Positions 43,614-51,038 of a DNA stretch of 51,038 bases are shown in pieces. Location: contig LXQE01000174.1 of NCBI GenBank assembly GCA_003326195.1, positions 9,403 through 60,440 on the forward strand, given 5' to 3'. Source of the stretch: Nostoc punctiforme NIES-2108. GTDB lineage: Bacteria; Cyanobacteriota; Cyanobacteriia; Cyanobacteriales; Nostocaceae. How positions within the stretch are numbered: the stretch's first letter is position 1; the number at the start of each line of letters is the position of its first letter. Made by a program: the position numbers and the translations under genes. Below the pieces are notes generated by a model. It was given only the letters and a program-made list of their open reading frames with translations, was not told the origin of the DNA and made no database searches.

Positions 43614-44780
43614 ATGCCCCTGACTGACTCAATACCAGCTTTACTTGTCCTAGCAGATGGAACCACTTATCGCGGTTGGTCTTTCGGTGCGACGGGAACC
43701 GCGATCGGAGAAGTGGTGTTCAACACTGGCATGACAGGCTATCAAGAAGTCCTGACCGATCCTAGTTACCGTGGTCAGATAGTCATTTTTACCTATCCTG
43801 AATTGGGGAATACTGGCGTTAATCTTGAAGATGAAGAATCAGATGGGCCCCAAGTGCGGGGTGCGATCGCCCGCAATATTTGTCACCGTCCAAGTAACTG
43901 GCGATCGACACAATCTTTACCTGACTACCTAAAACAAAACCAAGTACCAGGGATTTACGGCATCGACACCCGCGCCCTCACCCGCAAAATTCGGATGTTC
44001 GGAGCGATGAACGGTGGCATTTCTACAACCATTCTCGATGAAGCGGAATTGTTAGAGCAGGTACAGGCAGCCCCCAACATGGCAGGATTGAATCTGGTTC
44101 GTGAAGTCACCACCTCAACGGCTTATGAATGGTCCGATCCCACAATTCCAGCTTGGGAATTTAACTCTGAGGCTGGGGAAAATCTTGGGGAAGCCTTTAC
44201 CGTTGTTGCCCTTGACTTTGGCGTTAAACGTAATATTTTACGTCGCTTAGTCAGTTATGGTTGCCGGGTAATTGTTGTACCCGCTGATACACCACCAGAG
44301 GAAATCCTCAACTACAATCCAGATGGTGTGTTTCTTTCTAATGGGCCTGGCGACCCAGCTGCCGTCACTGAAGGGATTGCAACTGCCAAAGCACTCCTGT
44401 TAAGTGAAAAACCCATCTTTGGTATTTGTATGGGACACCAAATTTTAGGTCATGCGCTAGGAGCAGAAACCTATAAACTCAAATTTGGTCATCGTGGTTT
44501 GAATCAGCCTGCCGGTTTACAACAACGGGTAGAAATTACTAGCCAAAACCATAGTTTTGCTATTGACCCAGATTCTTTACCTACAGCAGTTGTGGAAATT
44601 AGCCACCTAAACTTAAACGATCGCACCATTGCCGGGGTACGGCACAAATCTCTACCTGTGTTCTCCGTACAGTATCACCCAGAAGCTAGTCCTGGCCCAC
44701 ACGATGCGGATTACTTGTTTGAGCAATTTGTTCAAGCTATGCGAACAGCACGTCAACCCCTTGGGGGAATTCAAAATTAA
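43614..44780 (+). CDS. carA: Carbamoyl-phosphate synthase small subunit
   Basis: 388 residues from ATG 43614 (MPLTDSIPALLVLADGTTYR, the expected start). An ATG at 43581 adds 11 residues encoded by repeat DNA and is rejected. It is the glutamine-hydrolysing subunit that feeds ammonia to CarB for arginine and pyrimidine synthesis. N-domain GTAIGEVVFNTGMTGYQEVL, DPSYRGQIV. Class I amidotransferase domain: nucleophile Cys in FGICMGHQILGHALG, and His/Glu in QYHPEASPGPHD. Full length. carB is not in the window. Confidence 0.97.
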   Translation: MPLTDSIPALLVLADGTTYRGWSFGATGTAIGEVVFNTGMTGYQEVLTDPSYRGQIVIFTYPELGNTGVNLEDEESDGPQVRGAIARNICHRPSNWRSTQSLPDYLKQNQVPGIYGIDTRALTRKIRMFGAMNGGISTTILDEAELLEQVQAAPNMAGLNLVREVTTSTAYEWSDPTIPAWEFNSEAGENLGEAFTVVALDFGVKRNILRRLVSYGCRVIVVPADTPPEEILNYNPDGVFLSNGPGDPAAVTEGIATAKALLLSEKPIFGICMGHQILGHALGAETYKLKFGHRGLNQPAGLQQRVEITSQNHSFAIDPDSLPTAVVEISHLNLNDRTIAGVRHKSLPVFSVQYHPEASPGPHDADYLFEQFVQAMRTARQPLGGIQN

Positions 44781-45038
44781 AAATAAAAAATTCAAAATGA
44801 AAGATTTCTTTTTGAACTATGCATTTTTAATTTGGAATTGGAGCAAAAAGCAAGAGTCAAATTGTCGCATTTGGGATTAAATAAAAATAGCAAAATGCAA
44901 ATGGGGCATTGGGGACTAGGGAAAAGTTTTGTAATGCTCAATGCCCAATCTCCAATGCCCTATTCCAGCAGATTGTAGACAACTTGCTCAAAAACCATCT
45001 ATACTTGAGCGTTCACTTTAACTCATGAGGAGGGAATT
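44781..45038. other. Spacer with inverted CAATGCCC-type repeats
   Basis: GGGGCATTGGGGACTAGGGA at 44901-44920 faces CAATGCCCAATCTCCAATGC at 44940-44959, giving a long imperfect hairpin after carA. Possible terminator or dispersed repeat. No gene. Confidence 0.45.
45027..45034 (+). promoter_or_regulatory. Strong ribosome binding site deciding a non-standard start
   Basis: GAGGAGGG lies 4 nt before ATT 45039. It is itself inside a ten-codon ORF (ATG 45025 to TGA 45052-45054, MRRELLLSH) that overlaps the STAS start in another frame. Confidence 0.6.
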
Positions 45039-45401
45039 ATTGCTGAGCCACTGAATCTAACCGTTAGCCTGAGGGGCACTCGTGAAGTCCGGGATAACTG
45101 TCAGCTATTCCGCCTCACAGGTTTGTTAGATGCTTTTTCTGAGCCGACATTTCGCAAGACACTTGGCAGCAAGATAGACGAGGGTCCTAAGCACATTATT
45201 TTGGATCTCTCACAAATTGATTTTGTTGATAGCTCTGGCTTGGGTGCTCTGGTGCAGCTAGCCAAGCAGGCTCAAACTGCCGATGGCACTTTGCAAATTG
45301 TTACAAATGCCCGCGTAACTCAAACGGTCAAGCTTGTTCGTCTAGAGAAGTTTCTCTCCCTGCAAAAATCAGTTGAAGACGCTCTAGAAAACGTCAAGTA
45401 G
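45039..45401 (+). CDS. STAS-domain anti-sigma factor antagonist, apparent ATT start
   Basis: 120 residues if started at ATT 45039: I-AEPLNLTVSLRGTREVRD then the SpoIIAA-like STAS domain with the phosphoserine loop DFVDSSGLGALVQLA. The frame is homologous-looking back to about 45042 and is closed by TGA at 45006; no ATG, GTG or TTG lies in frame before TTG 45123, which would remove the first 28 residues including strand 1 of the domain. A near-perfect GAGGAGGG (45027-45034) sits 4-7 nt before ATT. STAS antagonists bind anti-sigma kinases in partner-switching control. ATT start is inference; a sequencing indel is the alternative. Confidence 0.8.
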   Translation: MAEPLNLTVSLRGTREVRDNCQLFRLTGLLDAFSEPTFRKTLGSKIDEGPKHIILDLSQIDFVDSSGLGALVQLAKQAQTADGTLQIVTNARVTQTVKLVRLEKFLSLQKSVEDALENVK

Positions 45402-45942
45402 TCTTGATTGCTCGATCTGAGAGTTAAATTTTGCTATCCAGATTCAATATCGGATAGCTTAATTTTTAAAAATTCTGGCAGAAAACCTCTCTCCTTGTGG
45501 GAGAGGGATCAAGCCAGTTGAGCTATTATGTTTAAAGTTGAGTAATAACTTAAAGATATAGACACCCAATTTTTGGGTATGTAATCGTTGGCTAGAATAT
45601 TGGATAAAGAATCAAGTCTGAGATATTTGTAAGAAATACAAAGCCAGCAGATTTGTTTATAGATAGACTTGACTCGATGCTGTATAGTTAAAAGTTGTCG
45701 TTTACTCAGTAAGTATGGCAATGCTACCAAGTACAAGGGTGAATTTGATGTCAAAATATTACCCTATCTTAGGCGCAGACCACAAGAAGTAGACGAAATT
45801 TGGTTTATAGATGTTGACATCAGGGTGATTTAAAATGCCAACTCTCAATCAAAAAGATGAAATTAGGAAGTAACTTTGATAGTATTGATTATGCTAAGTA
45901 TACTATCATGGCATACTTCAGAAAAATCAGTCTTTGCGAAGA
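45402..45942. other. Spacer without recognised gene
   Basis: 540 bp. A CCTCTCTCCTTGTGGGAGAGG hairpin near 45486-45506 could end the STAS transcript. The rest is AT-rich; a minus-strand frame at 45509-45754 shows no family resemblance and is not called. Confidence 0.45.
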
Positions 45943-46461
45943 ATGCCTGCCCAATGTAGCCCGTCAAGGAATGATTTATTTGTGAAGTCACAGGAGGAAA
46001 AGCTATTAGATGGACAAGATGAAACTCCCAAACAGAGCTTGTCTTGGACTGAAGCACTCTTGGCAACCACAGGGCCATTCCAACAGATTTCCCTCTCACA
46101 AGTGCAACAAATTTCTCCTAGTGCTTTAGCATATTTAGGGGATGCAATTTATGAGTTGTATGTTAGAATGTTCTATCTGCTGCCATTGCAGCGGTCAGGA
46201 ATTTACCATCGTCTGGTAGTGGAGCAGGTAAGAGCAGAAACACAAGCGCTACATTTGCGATCGCTAATTCCTCATCTCAGGGATACCGAATTAGAAATTG
46301 TCCGACGGGGTAGAAACGCCGCAACAGGACGCCCTAAGCGACTTAATCCCGAAATTTATCAACAGGCAACTAGTCTAGAAACTTTAATAGGCTACTTATA
46401 TATCACCGATTACCAACGTCTAACCGAACTGTTGCAAATACTTCATCTAGAAAAAGAGTGA
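45943..46461 (+). CDS. mrnC: Mini-ribonuclease III
   Basis: 172 residues from ATG 45943; a TTG 9 nt upstream and a GTG at 45982 are alternatives. A 45-residue N-terminal extension precedes the RNase III catalytic domain: SALAYLGDAIYELYVRMFYL carries the conserved D and E of the active site, then RLVVEQVRAETQA, RRGRNAA and the second acidic cluster QATSLETLIGYLYITD. No dsRNA-binding domain, as expected for Mini-III, which matures 23S rRNA. It lies 92 bp before the rlmB-type rRNA methyltransferase gene on the same strand, so a ribosome-maturation pair. Confidence 0.92.
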   Translation: MPAQCSPSRNDLFVKSQEEKLLDGQDETPKQSLSWTEALLATTGPFQQISLSQVQQISPSALAYLGDAIYELYVRMFYLLPLQRSGIYHRLVVEQVRAETQALHLRSLIPHLRDTELEIVRRGRNAATGRPKRLNPEIYQQATSLETLIGYLYITDYQRLTELLQILHLEKE

Positions 46462-46553
46462 AAACTCAATTTCGCAGTAGCTACAACACTAGATTAGGTG
46501 CAAAAAATTGAGGTAATCGGAACAATCAACCATACGCTATATCGATAACTCAA

Positions 46554-47732
46554 ATGCAGGATAAACCCAAAAAAGTCAAGACTTCTAGCGAACCCAATCG
46601 GAGACAACCCGTAAAAATTAAAGGTAAGCGTGTTGTAACTAATCCGACTCGCAATCCCAGAAAAGTAGATAGCAACCCCATCCCTGTTGCGAATCCGACT
46701 CGCAATCCCAGAAAAGTAGATAGCAACCCCATCTCTGTTGAGAATCCGACTCGTAATCCCAGAAAAGTAGATGGCAACACTATCTCTGTTGTTAATCCGA
46801 ATCGCAATCCCAGGAAAATAGATGGCAACACTATCTCTGTTGTTAATCCGAATCGCAATCCCAGGAAAATAGATAGCAACCCCAGTTATGGAAACTCGCG
46901 ACAACGAAATAGCAACTTCTCCCAGGCGTCTGTATCTACACCGACAGAAGAAGATAACGATCTCATCTACGGTCGTCATCCAGTATTGAGTGCATTGCAA
47001 AATCAGCGCAATCTCAACCGTCTCTGGATTACTACCCGTCTGCGATACGATCCCAGCTTTCACCATTTTCTCTTGCAAGCAAAGGAAAATGGCACAGTTA
47101 TTGATGAGGTTGAACCCAAGCGTTTAGACTATCTCACCAACGGCGCTAATCACCAAGGTGTGGCAGCACAAATTGCTCCCTACGCTTACATCGAATTGCC
47201 CGATCTAATTGAGCAGTGCAAATCTGTAACCGATGCTGTCATTGTCGTGGCTGACGGAATTACCGATCCCCACAACTTGGGAGCAATTATTCGCACTGCC
47301 GAAGCAATAGGCGCTCAAGGATTGGTGATTCCTCAAAGAAGGGCATCTGGGATCACTTCCACCGTTATGAAAGTGGCAGCAGGTGCTTTAGAAAATTTTG
47401 CTGTAGCTAGAGTTGTCAACCTCAGCCGTTCCTTAGAAGAATTAAAAGAAGCTGGCTTTTGGATTTACGGTACTGCCGCAAGTGGCAGCGAACCTTTGCA
47501 TACAGTCAATTTCACTGGCCCAATCGTTTTGGTAATCGGCTCAGAAGGTGAAGGTCTGGGTATGTTAACTCAACGCTCTTGTGATTTTTTAGTATCGATT
47601 CCTCTACAGGGTAAGACTCCCAGCCTGAATGCTTCTGTAGCAGCGGGTATGGCGCTTTATGAGATTTATCGTCAGCGATCGCTAAATACTCTGCACTTAG
47701 ATAAATTGCAAAAATTCTCTTTGAAAAAATAA
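46554..47732 (+). CDS. rlmB: 23S rRNA 2'-O-ribose methyltransferase, TrmH/RlmB family
   Basis: 392 residues. The C-terminal 250 residues are the SPOUT methyltransferase: DDLIYGRHPVLSAL-like substrate-binding lead (residues about 138-150), VADGITDPHNLGAIIRTAEA (motif 1), VLVIGSEGEGLGMLTQRSCD (motif 2) and IPLQGKTPSLNASVAAGMAL (motif 3, knot). RlmB methylates G2251-equivalent ribose in 23S rRNA; the exact nucleotide here is inferred. Residues about 30-110 are a basic tandem repeat of 17-residue units (NPTRNPRKVDSNPI-type) not part of the enzyme core. Follows mrnC on the same strand. Confidence 0.93.
   Translation: MQDKPKKVKTSSEPNRRQPVKIKGKRVVTNPTRNPRKVDSNPIPVANPTRNPRKVDSNPISVENPTRNPRKVDGNTISVVNPNRNPRKIDGNTISVVNPNRNPRKIDSNPSYGNSRQRNSNFSQASVSTPTEEDNDLIYGRHPVLSALQNQRNLNRLWITTRLRYDPSFHHFLLQAKENGTVIDEVEPKRLDYLTNGANHQGVAAQIAPYAYIELPDLIEQCKSVTDAVIVVADGITDPHNLGAIIRTAEAIGAQGLVIPQRRASGITSTVMKVAAGALENFAVARVVNLSRSLEELKEAGFWIYGTAASGSEPLHTVNFTGPIVLVIGSEGEGLGMLTQRSCDFLVSIPLQGKTPSLNASVAAGMALYEIYRQRSLNTLHLDKLQKFSLKK
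46641..46883 (+). repeat. 51-bp in-frame coding repeat in rlmB, about 4.8 copies
   Basis: Units of AATCC(G)A(A/C)TCGCAATCCCAG-type sequence start at 46641, 46692, 46743, 46794 and 46845, an exact 51-bp (17-codon) period. They encode N-P-x-R-N-P-R-K-(V/I)-D repeats, strongly basic. Confidence 0.95.
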
Positions 47733-47818
47733 CAGTAACAGAGTATAAAGAAATGTAAAAGATAATAAAGCAGCATATCGTTTAACACCCTGTAGACGTT
47801 TAGAAATCGGCTAAAACC

Positions 47819-48121
47819 ATGAAAACCATTTGGCATAACCTCAAGGAAGTGTTAATTAACACATTCGACTACATCGGCTTGGCTTGGTGGGTAGAGATTG
47901 TGACGCAGAATCCCCGTTGCACGTATTACTTCGGGCCATTTCTAAGTTCTTCTGATGCAACATTAGCAAGCAAAGGATACATAGAAGATTTGGAGATCGA
48001 AGGAGCGCAGGGAATTATTGTGAATGTCAAGCGCTGCAAACCTAGTAACTTAACAATTGCTGACGACTTGGGGGAAAGATTTGACCGCAAAGTACAGCCT
48101 GCCTTTGGCGGTCAAATTTAA
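47819..48121 (+). CDS. DUF1816 protein
   Basis: 100 residues. WWVEIVTQNPRCTYYFGPF, the acidic SSSDATLASKGYIEDLEIEG and the VKRCKPSNLTI segment match DUF1816, a small cyanobacterial family with no known biochemical role (some members are near phycobilisome genes, not here). Full length. ATG at 47819. Short basic/acidic soluble protein. Confidence 0.88.
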   Translation: MKTIWHNLKEVLINTFDYIGLAWWVEIVTQNPRCTYYFGPFLSSSDATLASKGYIEDLEIEGAQGIIVNVKRCKPSNLTIADDLGERFDRKVQPAFGGQI

Positions 48122-48303
48122 GTTAGGCCAGAGAAGAAAAAGGAAGGCTCTGATGCAAAGACGTAAAGACACAGAAAATCCTTTTACGGGGGGTTATTGC
48201 GTCTTTTTCACTCATCGCGTCACCACATCTTCCCTCTCCTTTTCTTCTTCGTCAATAGTCAAAATTTTTTTAAATATTTTTTTATAAATATTAAATATTT
48301 AGA

Positions 48304-49152
48304 CTATTGACTACCAATTACCTGCGGATGTTCTTCCAGCCAATGGTCAATATCATTTAGCACCTGCTGGGGAACTTCCCACGGAAAAAGATGGGCGGTG
48401 TTGGGATAGCACTGCCACTGAGAATTGTTGAGGTGTTGAGCAGTTTGTAAGCTGGAATCAGATGTGATGTGGCGGTCTTGTTCACCAGCAAGTACTAAAC
48501 TGGGACATTGTATTTGTTGCAAATCTAAAACTCGATTGTATCCTGATTGAATTGCACTATAGAGAGCGCGAGTAGCAGCAGGAGAAGTTTGCAAATAAGC
48601 TGGTACTGCTTCTTTGGCGATGTAATTGTAAGCAATAGATGTATGTTGTTGGATTAAATAGCGGAAAAGCGATCGCTTACCAAAAGTTTCAATATTCCAT
48701 TGCCAACTCGGTTTTATATAGTTCAATAGGGCAGCAACGCCAGTATATAAATTATCCTGCCAAGCGATGGTCGGATGACTGCCACGGGGTTTTGCAGCTG
48801 TGGCCACCAAAATTAGCCCAGTAACGCGCTCTGGCAAACGTAATGCCATCTCCATTGCCAAAATGCCTCCAAGTGACCACCCCAATACTAGGCACTTTTC
48901 AATCTGAAAACGGTCTAGCAAAGCTTCTAAATCAGTCAAATGGTCATTCATGTCAAAATTGCTGTTATAGCGACTTTTGCCGTATCCGCGTAAATCAGGG
49001 GCAAAAGTTTTGTAGCGTTTTGATAAATGATTGGTAAAGACAGAAAGACTACGACCAGTACCAGGATGACCATGTAAGCCCAAAATGGGAAATCCTTGAC
49101 CTTGGATGTAGACATTGAGACGTGCAGCAGTTATGGTGTGGCGATCGCTCAT
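48304..49152 (-). CDS. Alpha/beta hydrolase
   Basis: 282 residues. Oxyanion strand PILGLHGHPGTGRSLS, nucleophile elbow GWSLGGILAME (Ser), acid in LAGEQDRH, and catalytic His in NTAHLFPWE complete the triad. Class as in proline iminopeptidase/haloalkane-dehalogenase-like hydrolases; substrate unknown. Cytosolic. ATG at 49152. It lies next to a MITE. Confidence 0.93.
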   Translation of the reverse strand: MSDRHTITAARLNVYIQGQGFPILGLHGHPGTGRSLSVFTNHLSKRYKTFAPDLRGYGKSRYNSNFDMNDHLTDLEALLDRFQIEKCLVLGWSLGGILAMEMALRLPERVTGLILVATAAKPRGSHPTIAWQDNLYTGVAALLNYIKPSWQWNIETFGKRSLFRYLIQQHTSIAYNYIAKEAVPAYLQTSPAATRALYSAIQSGYNRVLDLQQIQCPSLVLAGEQDRHITSDSSLQTAQHLNNSQWQCYPNTAHLFPWEVPQQVLNDIDHWLEEHPQVIGSQ

Positions 49153-49196
49153 TACTAGCCGTTCTCCTGTCTACGGAACAAATGTTCTAAAATAAT

Positions 49197-49372
49197 AGGA
49201 TTTACGCACTGTACAAATGAATCATCTTGTATATTAACGTAAATAGGTTGTTTCAGGCTTTTACAAAGCATCTTTTGTTAATTGCGATCGCAAAAAGATA
49301 ATTGAAAAATCTAGCTAAAAGCCTTGAAAGGCATATCTGTCATTTAGGCTTTTCTGTCAATGCGTAAGTCCT
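49197..49372. mobile_element. 176-bp MITE with GGA(T/C)TTACGCA ends
   Basis: Left end AGGATTTACGCACTGTACA and reverse complement of right end AGGACTTACGCATTGACAG. AAATAA occurs just outside both ends, a possible 6-bp target duplication. The interior holds a CTTGAAAGGCATATCTGTCA stretch and one HIP1, with no gene. Its right end supplies the stop codon of the adjacent coiled-coil gene. Confidence 0.7.
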
Positions 49373-49592
49373 AAATAAGTTGATTTTCAGTTCTCAACCA
49401 TCTAATTTCCAATCTGATTTCTCTGAGTTTAGTGACAATCGCTTCAAAGTTACATAGCTGCAACAAGGAATTTACGGTTGAGCGTAGTTGGGCAATCGCG
49501 TATCTATCCGCTTCTATAGTGCCCATATTCGCTTTAGCCATTTGTGCTGTCCGTTCTAGGATGGCTTCAATCCGGTTTAGCCTTTCTGTCAT
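49371..49592 (-). CDS. Coiled-coil protein, probably truncated by a MITE
   Basis: 73 residues: MTERLNRIEAILERTAQMAK... and LREIRLEIRWLRTENQLI. This is a widespread small cyanobacterial coiled-coil family (MTERL.RIEAILE...) in which I recall a further C-terminal stretch after the R-W-L-R-T-E-N-Q core. Here the frame ends five nucleotides into the MITE right end, with TAG made by the element. ATG at 49592. Function unknown. Confidence 0.6.
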   Translation of the reverse strand: MTERLNRIEAILERTAQMAKANMGTIEADRYAIAQLRSTVNSLLQLCNFEAIVTKLREIRLEIRWLRTENQLI

Positions 49593-50188
49593 AGTAGTTT
49601 CATTTTATTCTTCTAATTGTGTCATACGGCTGACGGCGAAGTGTTCTAATGTTCAGTTATAGTCAAGCTTCTGTAGATAATCCACTGAAGTTAGCACTTG
49701 GCAATTCGCTACTATTAAGATTTACAAACATTAGAGACTCAATATGGGCGAGCGCTTTTAAGCAGTTGTCTATTGCTCTCAATATAAGGATCTTGCTAGC
49801 GACCCGTTCTTTGCCTTCAACCGTCCAGGTGGAAAAGTCTCGCAAGGTCTAATCAACTCTTTCTGGTTACATGGGCTGCAATCAGGACACAAGAATGCAC
49901 TCGACTGTATAAAAGCGTTCTTTGAATTCTGAAAATAGGATGTGATAAATCGCACAATATAGGTGCTGTTATATACCATTCTTGACAGACTAAGGTCATA
50001 AACAATGTGTCAATCAGTAATAGCTGGCAAGAATACACCTTGTTGTGCATTGATAATGTAGGTAGATGTAGAGCCGATTTCTTTGTTAAAGATGACTTTT
50101 CTCAGCACTGACACAATTCACACCTTGACAGTACAGCTTGAAATAGACTCTGCAAGAATTGCTATTTGCTGGGTAAATTGGGATATAG
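49593..50188. other. Spacer without recognised gene
   Basis: About 600 bp of AT-rich DNA between the coiled-coil gene and the GNAT gene. Several small frames on both strands (for example minus 49663-49845 and minus 49779-49979) show no family resemblance. No RNA gene seen. Confidence 0.45.
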
Positions 50189-50722
50189 ATGCGGAAAATT
50201 TTTCTGTGTAAACTTGACCAGCAAATGGTAATGAAAAACTATTATCAAGATTTTTTAATTCGTGATTGGGTGAAAAGCGATCGCACAAGAGCCGCTGAAG
50301 TCATCAGTTATGTATTATCAGAATACGGTCTGGCTTGGGAACCCAAGGGTGCTGACCAAGATGTGCTGCGAGTAGAGGAATGTTATTTAGCTACTGGGGG
50401 AGAGTTTTGGGTAATTGAACACCAAAGCCAATTAGTAGGTACTGGAGCATACTACCCCATACACCGAGGTGAAAAAGCTGTAGAAATCCGTAAAATGTAT
50501 CTTTTGCCCAGCATCAGGGGTTTAGGATTAGGGAAATATTTGTTACAACAGCTAGAAGCAGCGATCGCAAAACGTGGTTTTGGGCAAATTTGGATTGAAA
50601 CCGCCAGCGTTTTGGTGGAAGCAGTCAAATTGTATGAAAGCAATGGCTACACTCCAGCAACGGGAGTAGAAACCATAAGGTGCGATCGCGTGTATGTTAA
50701 GTCATTGGTCAATGGTCATTAG
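50189..50722 (+). CDS. GNAT family N-acetyltransferase
   Basis: 177 residues from ATG 50189 with TTGGGA upstream; ATG 50225 is an alternative. Acetyl-CoA binding loop IRGLGLGKYLLQQLE (R-x-x-G-x-G/A) preceded by KAVEIRKMYLLPSI, then QIWIETASVLVEAVKLYESN and the C-terminal TPATGVETIRCDRVYVK. Substrate unknown. A strong hairpin follows the stop. Confidence 0.92.
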   Translation: MRKIFLCKLDQQMVMKNYYQDFLIRDWVKSDRTRAAEVISYVLSEYGLAWEPKGADQDVLRVEECYLATGGEFWVIEHQSQLVGTGAYYPIHRGEKAVEIRKMYLLPSIRGLGLGKYLLQQLEAAIAKRGFGQIWIETASVLVEAVKLYESNGYTPATGVETIRCDRVYVKSLVNGH

Positions 50723-50748
50723 TCATTGGTCAAAGACTAATGACCATT
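50711..50748 (+). terminator. Hairpin after the GNAT gene, made of heptamer repeats
   Basis: AATGGTCATTAGTC / GACTAATGACCATT, a perfect 14-bp stem with a 10-nt loop, begins inside the last repeat cluster just before the stop-distal spacer. It is an STRR-type heptamer palindrome. Possible terminator; no T run. Confidence 0.5.
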
Positions 50749-50811
50749 AGACCTCTTGCAAAATTATTTTATGGTAAAGTAAAAGGTTTTGTACTTTGAC
50801 TCCATCTACCC

Positions 50812-51038
50812 ATGCGATACGAGCAAACAAAGAAGTTATCGAACCGAGAGTTCAAGCGCTTAGTTGGGGTGCAACGGCGTACATTTGATGAGATGGTCAA
50901 GATGTTGCGAGATGCTGCTAGTCTCAAACAAACACGAGGCTGTCCTCAAAAGGTGGCTTGGGAAGACCAAGTTCTAATTTGCCTACAATATTGGCGCGAA
51001 TATCGAACTTACTTTCATATAGCTCAAGATTGGCTCTT
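50812..51038 (+). mobile_element. Transposase, HTH/DDE (IS5-type), 5' end only
   Basis: ATG 50812 opens a frame of 75 complete codons that leaves the window: MRYEQTKKLSNREFKRLVGV, then WEDQVLICLQYWREYRTYFH and IAQDWL. This is the N-terminal HTH region of DDE_4-type transposases, in which the L-x-x-Y-W-R-E-Y-R-T-Y-x-H-I segment is characteristic. The left terminal repeat is probably within 50749-50770 (AGACCTCTTGCAAAATTATT). Intactness cannot be judged. Confidence 0.85.

Noticed and set aside
45509..45754. Minus-strand 81-residue frame
   Set aside because: AT-rich low-information frame with no family resemblance and no ribosome site; left as spacer.
49663..49979. Minus-strand frames in the spacer before the GNAT gene
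   Set aside because: Mutually overlapping short frames without homology that I recognise; no ribosome site.

Overview
The window comes from the chromosome of a filamentous, Nostoc/Anabaena-type cyanobacterium. The octamer GCGATCGC (HIP1) recurs in and between genes throughout. Spacers carry heptamer-type short repeats (TAATGAC/CAATGAC, GGGAATA) and small palindromes of the GACGCGAT..ATCGCGTC kind. Cyanobacterial families are present: a high-light-inducible protein, a DUF1816 protein, a TIGR04283 glycosyltransferase, and a Ser/Thr kinase with a repeat tail. GC content is moderate, with several very AT-rich spacers.

Layout, left to right. At 1-1265 (minus strand, cut by the window edge) is a DUF4255/Pvc16-type protein, a family of contractile injection systems. 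Divergent from it is a tail-anchored Ser/Thr kinase whose linker carries 13 acidic-x-Thr-hydrophobic motifs. Next come a PGM1-like ATP-grasp peptide ligase, a stress-type SDR oxidoreductase, a small conserved protein, the Mg2+ transporter MgtE, and a giant PA14x3/Calx-beta x2/sugar-dehydrogenase protein. A minus-strand group at 13025-17799 holds a flavin disulfide reductase (merA-like but without the MerA C-terminal Cys pair), two TVP38/TMEM64 membrane proteins, a TIGR04283 glycosyltransferase and a Trypco1 (CU044_2847) protein. Divergent from the Trypco1 gene is a 943-residue caspase-like/nSTAND/pentapeptide protein.

From 20.9 to 22.7 kb lies an island of dispersed repeats: five copies of a roughly 100-bp unit, a 12 x 21-bp array, and a 145-bp MITE with a target duplication. 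It surrounds one Uma2 gene. A DUF6745-like gene and a second Uma2 gene follow, then an aldehyde dehydrogenase, a cyclase-family hydrolase and a 950-residue PAS/GAF histidine kinase. The kinase ATP-binding domain contains an in-frame insertion of dispersed repeat DNA.

The most interesting block is 31.4-38.7 kb. It encodes a dynamin-like GTPase, a 4-nt-overlapping small protein that resembles only the C-terminal tail of Rpn-family nucleases, a 991-residue Hsp70/actin-fold ATPase, and a helical protein of unknown family. The GTPase plus Hsp70-fold pairing recalls SrfC/SrfB. Function is unknown; a defence or membrane-remodelling role is inference. Just beyond, after an HLIP gene on the other strand, is an AT-rich type II restriction-modification pair.

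The right part is housekeeping: trpD (overlapping tail-to-tail with a retropepsin-like lipoprotein gene), carA, a STAS anti-sigma antagonist apparently starting at ATT, mini-RNase III, an RlmB-type rRNA methyltransferase with an N-terminal repeat, DUF1816 and an alpha/beta hydrolase. It ends with a coiled-coil gene clipped by a MITE, a GNAT acetyltransferase and the 5' end of a transposase running off the window. No tRNA, rRNA or CRISPR array was seen.
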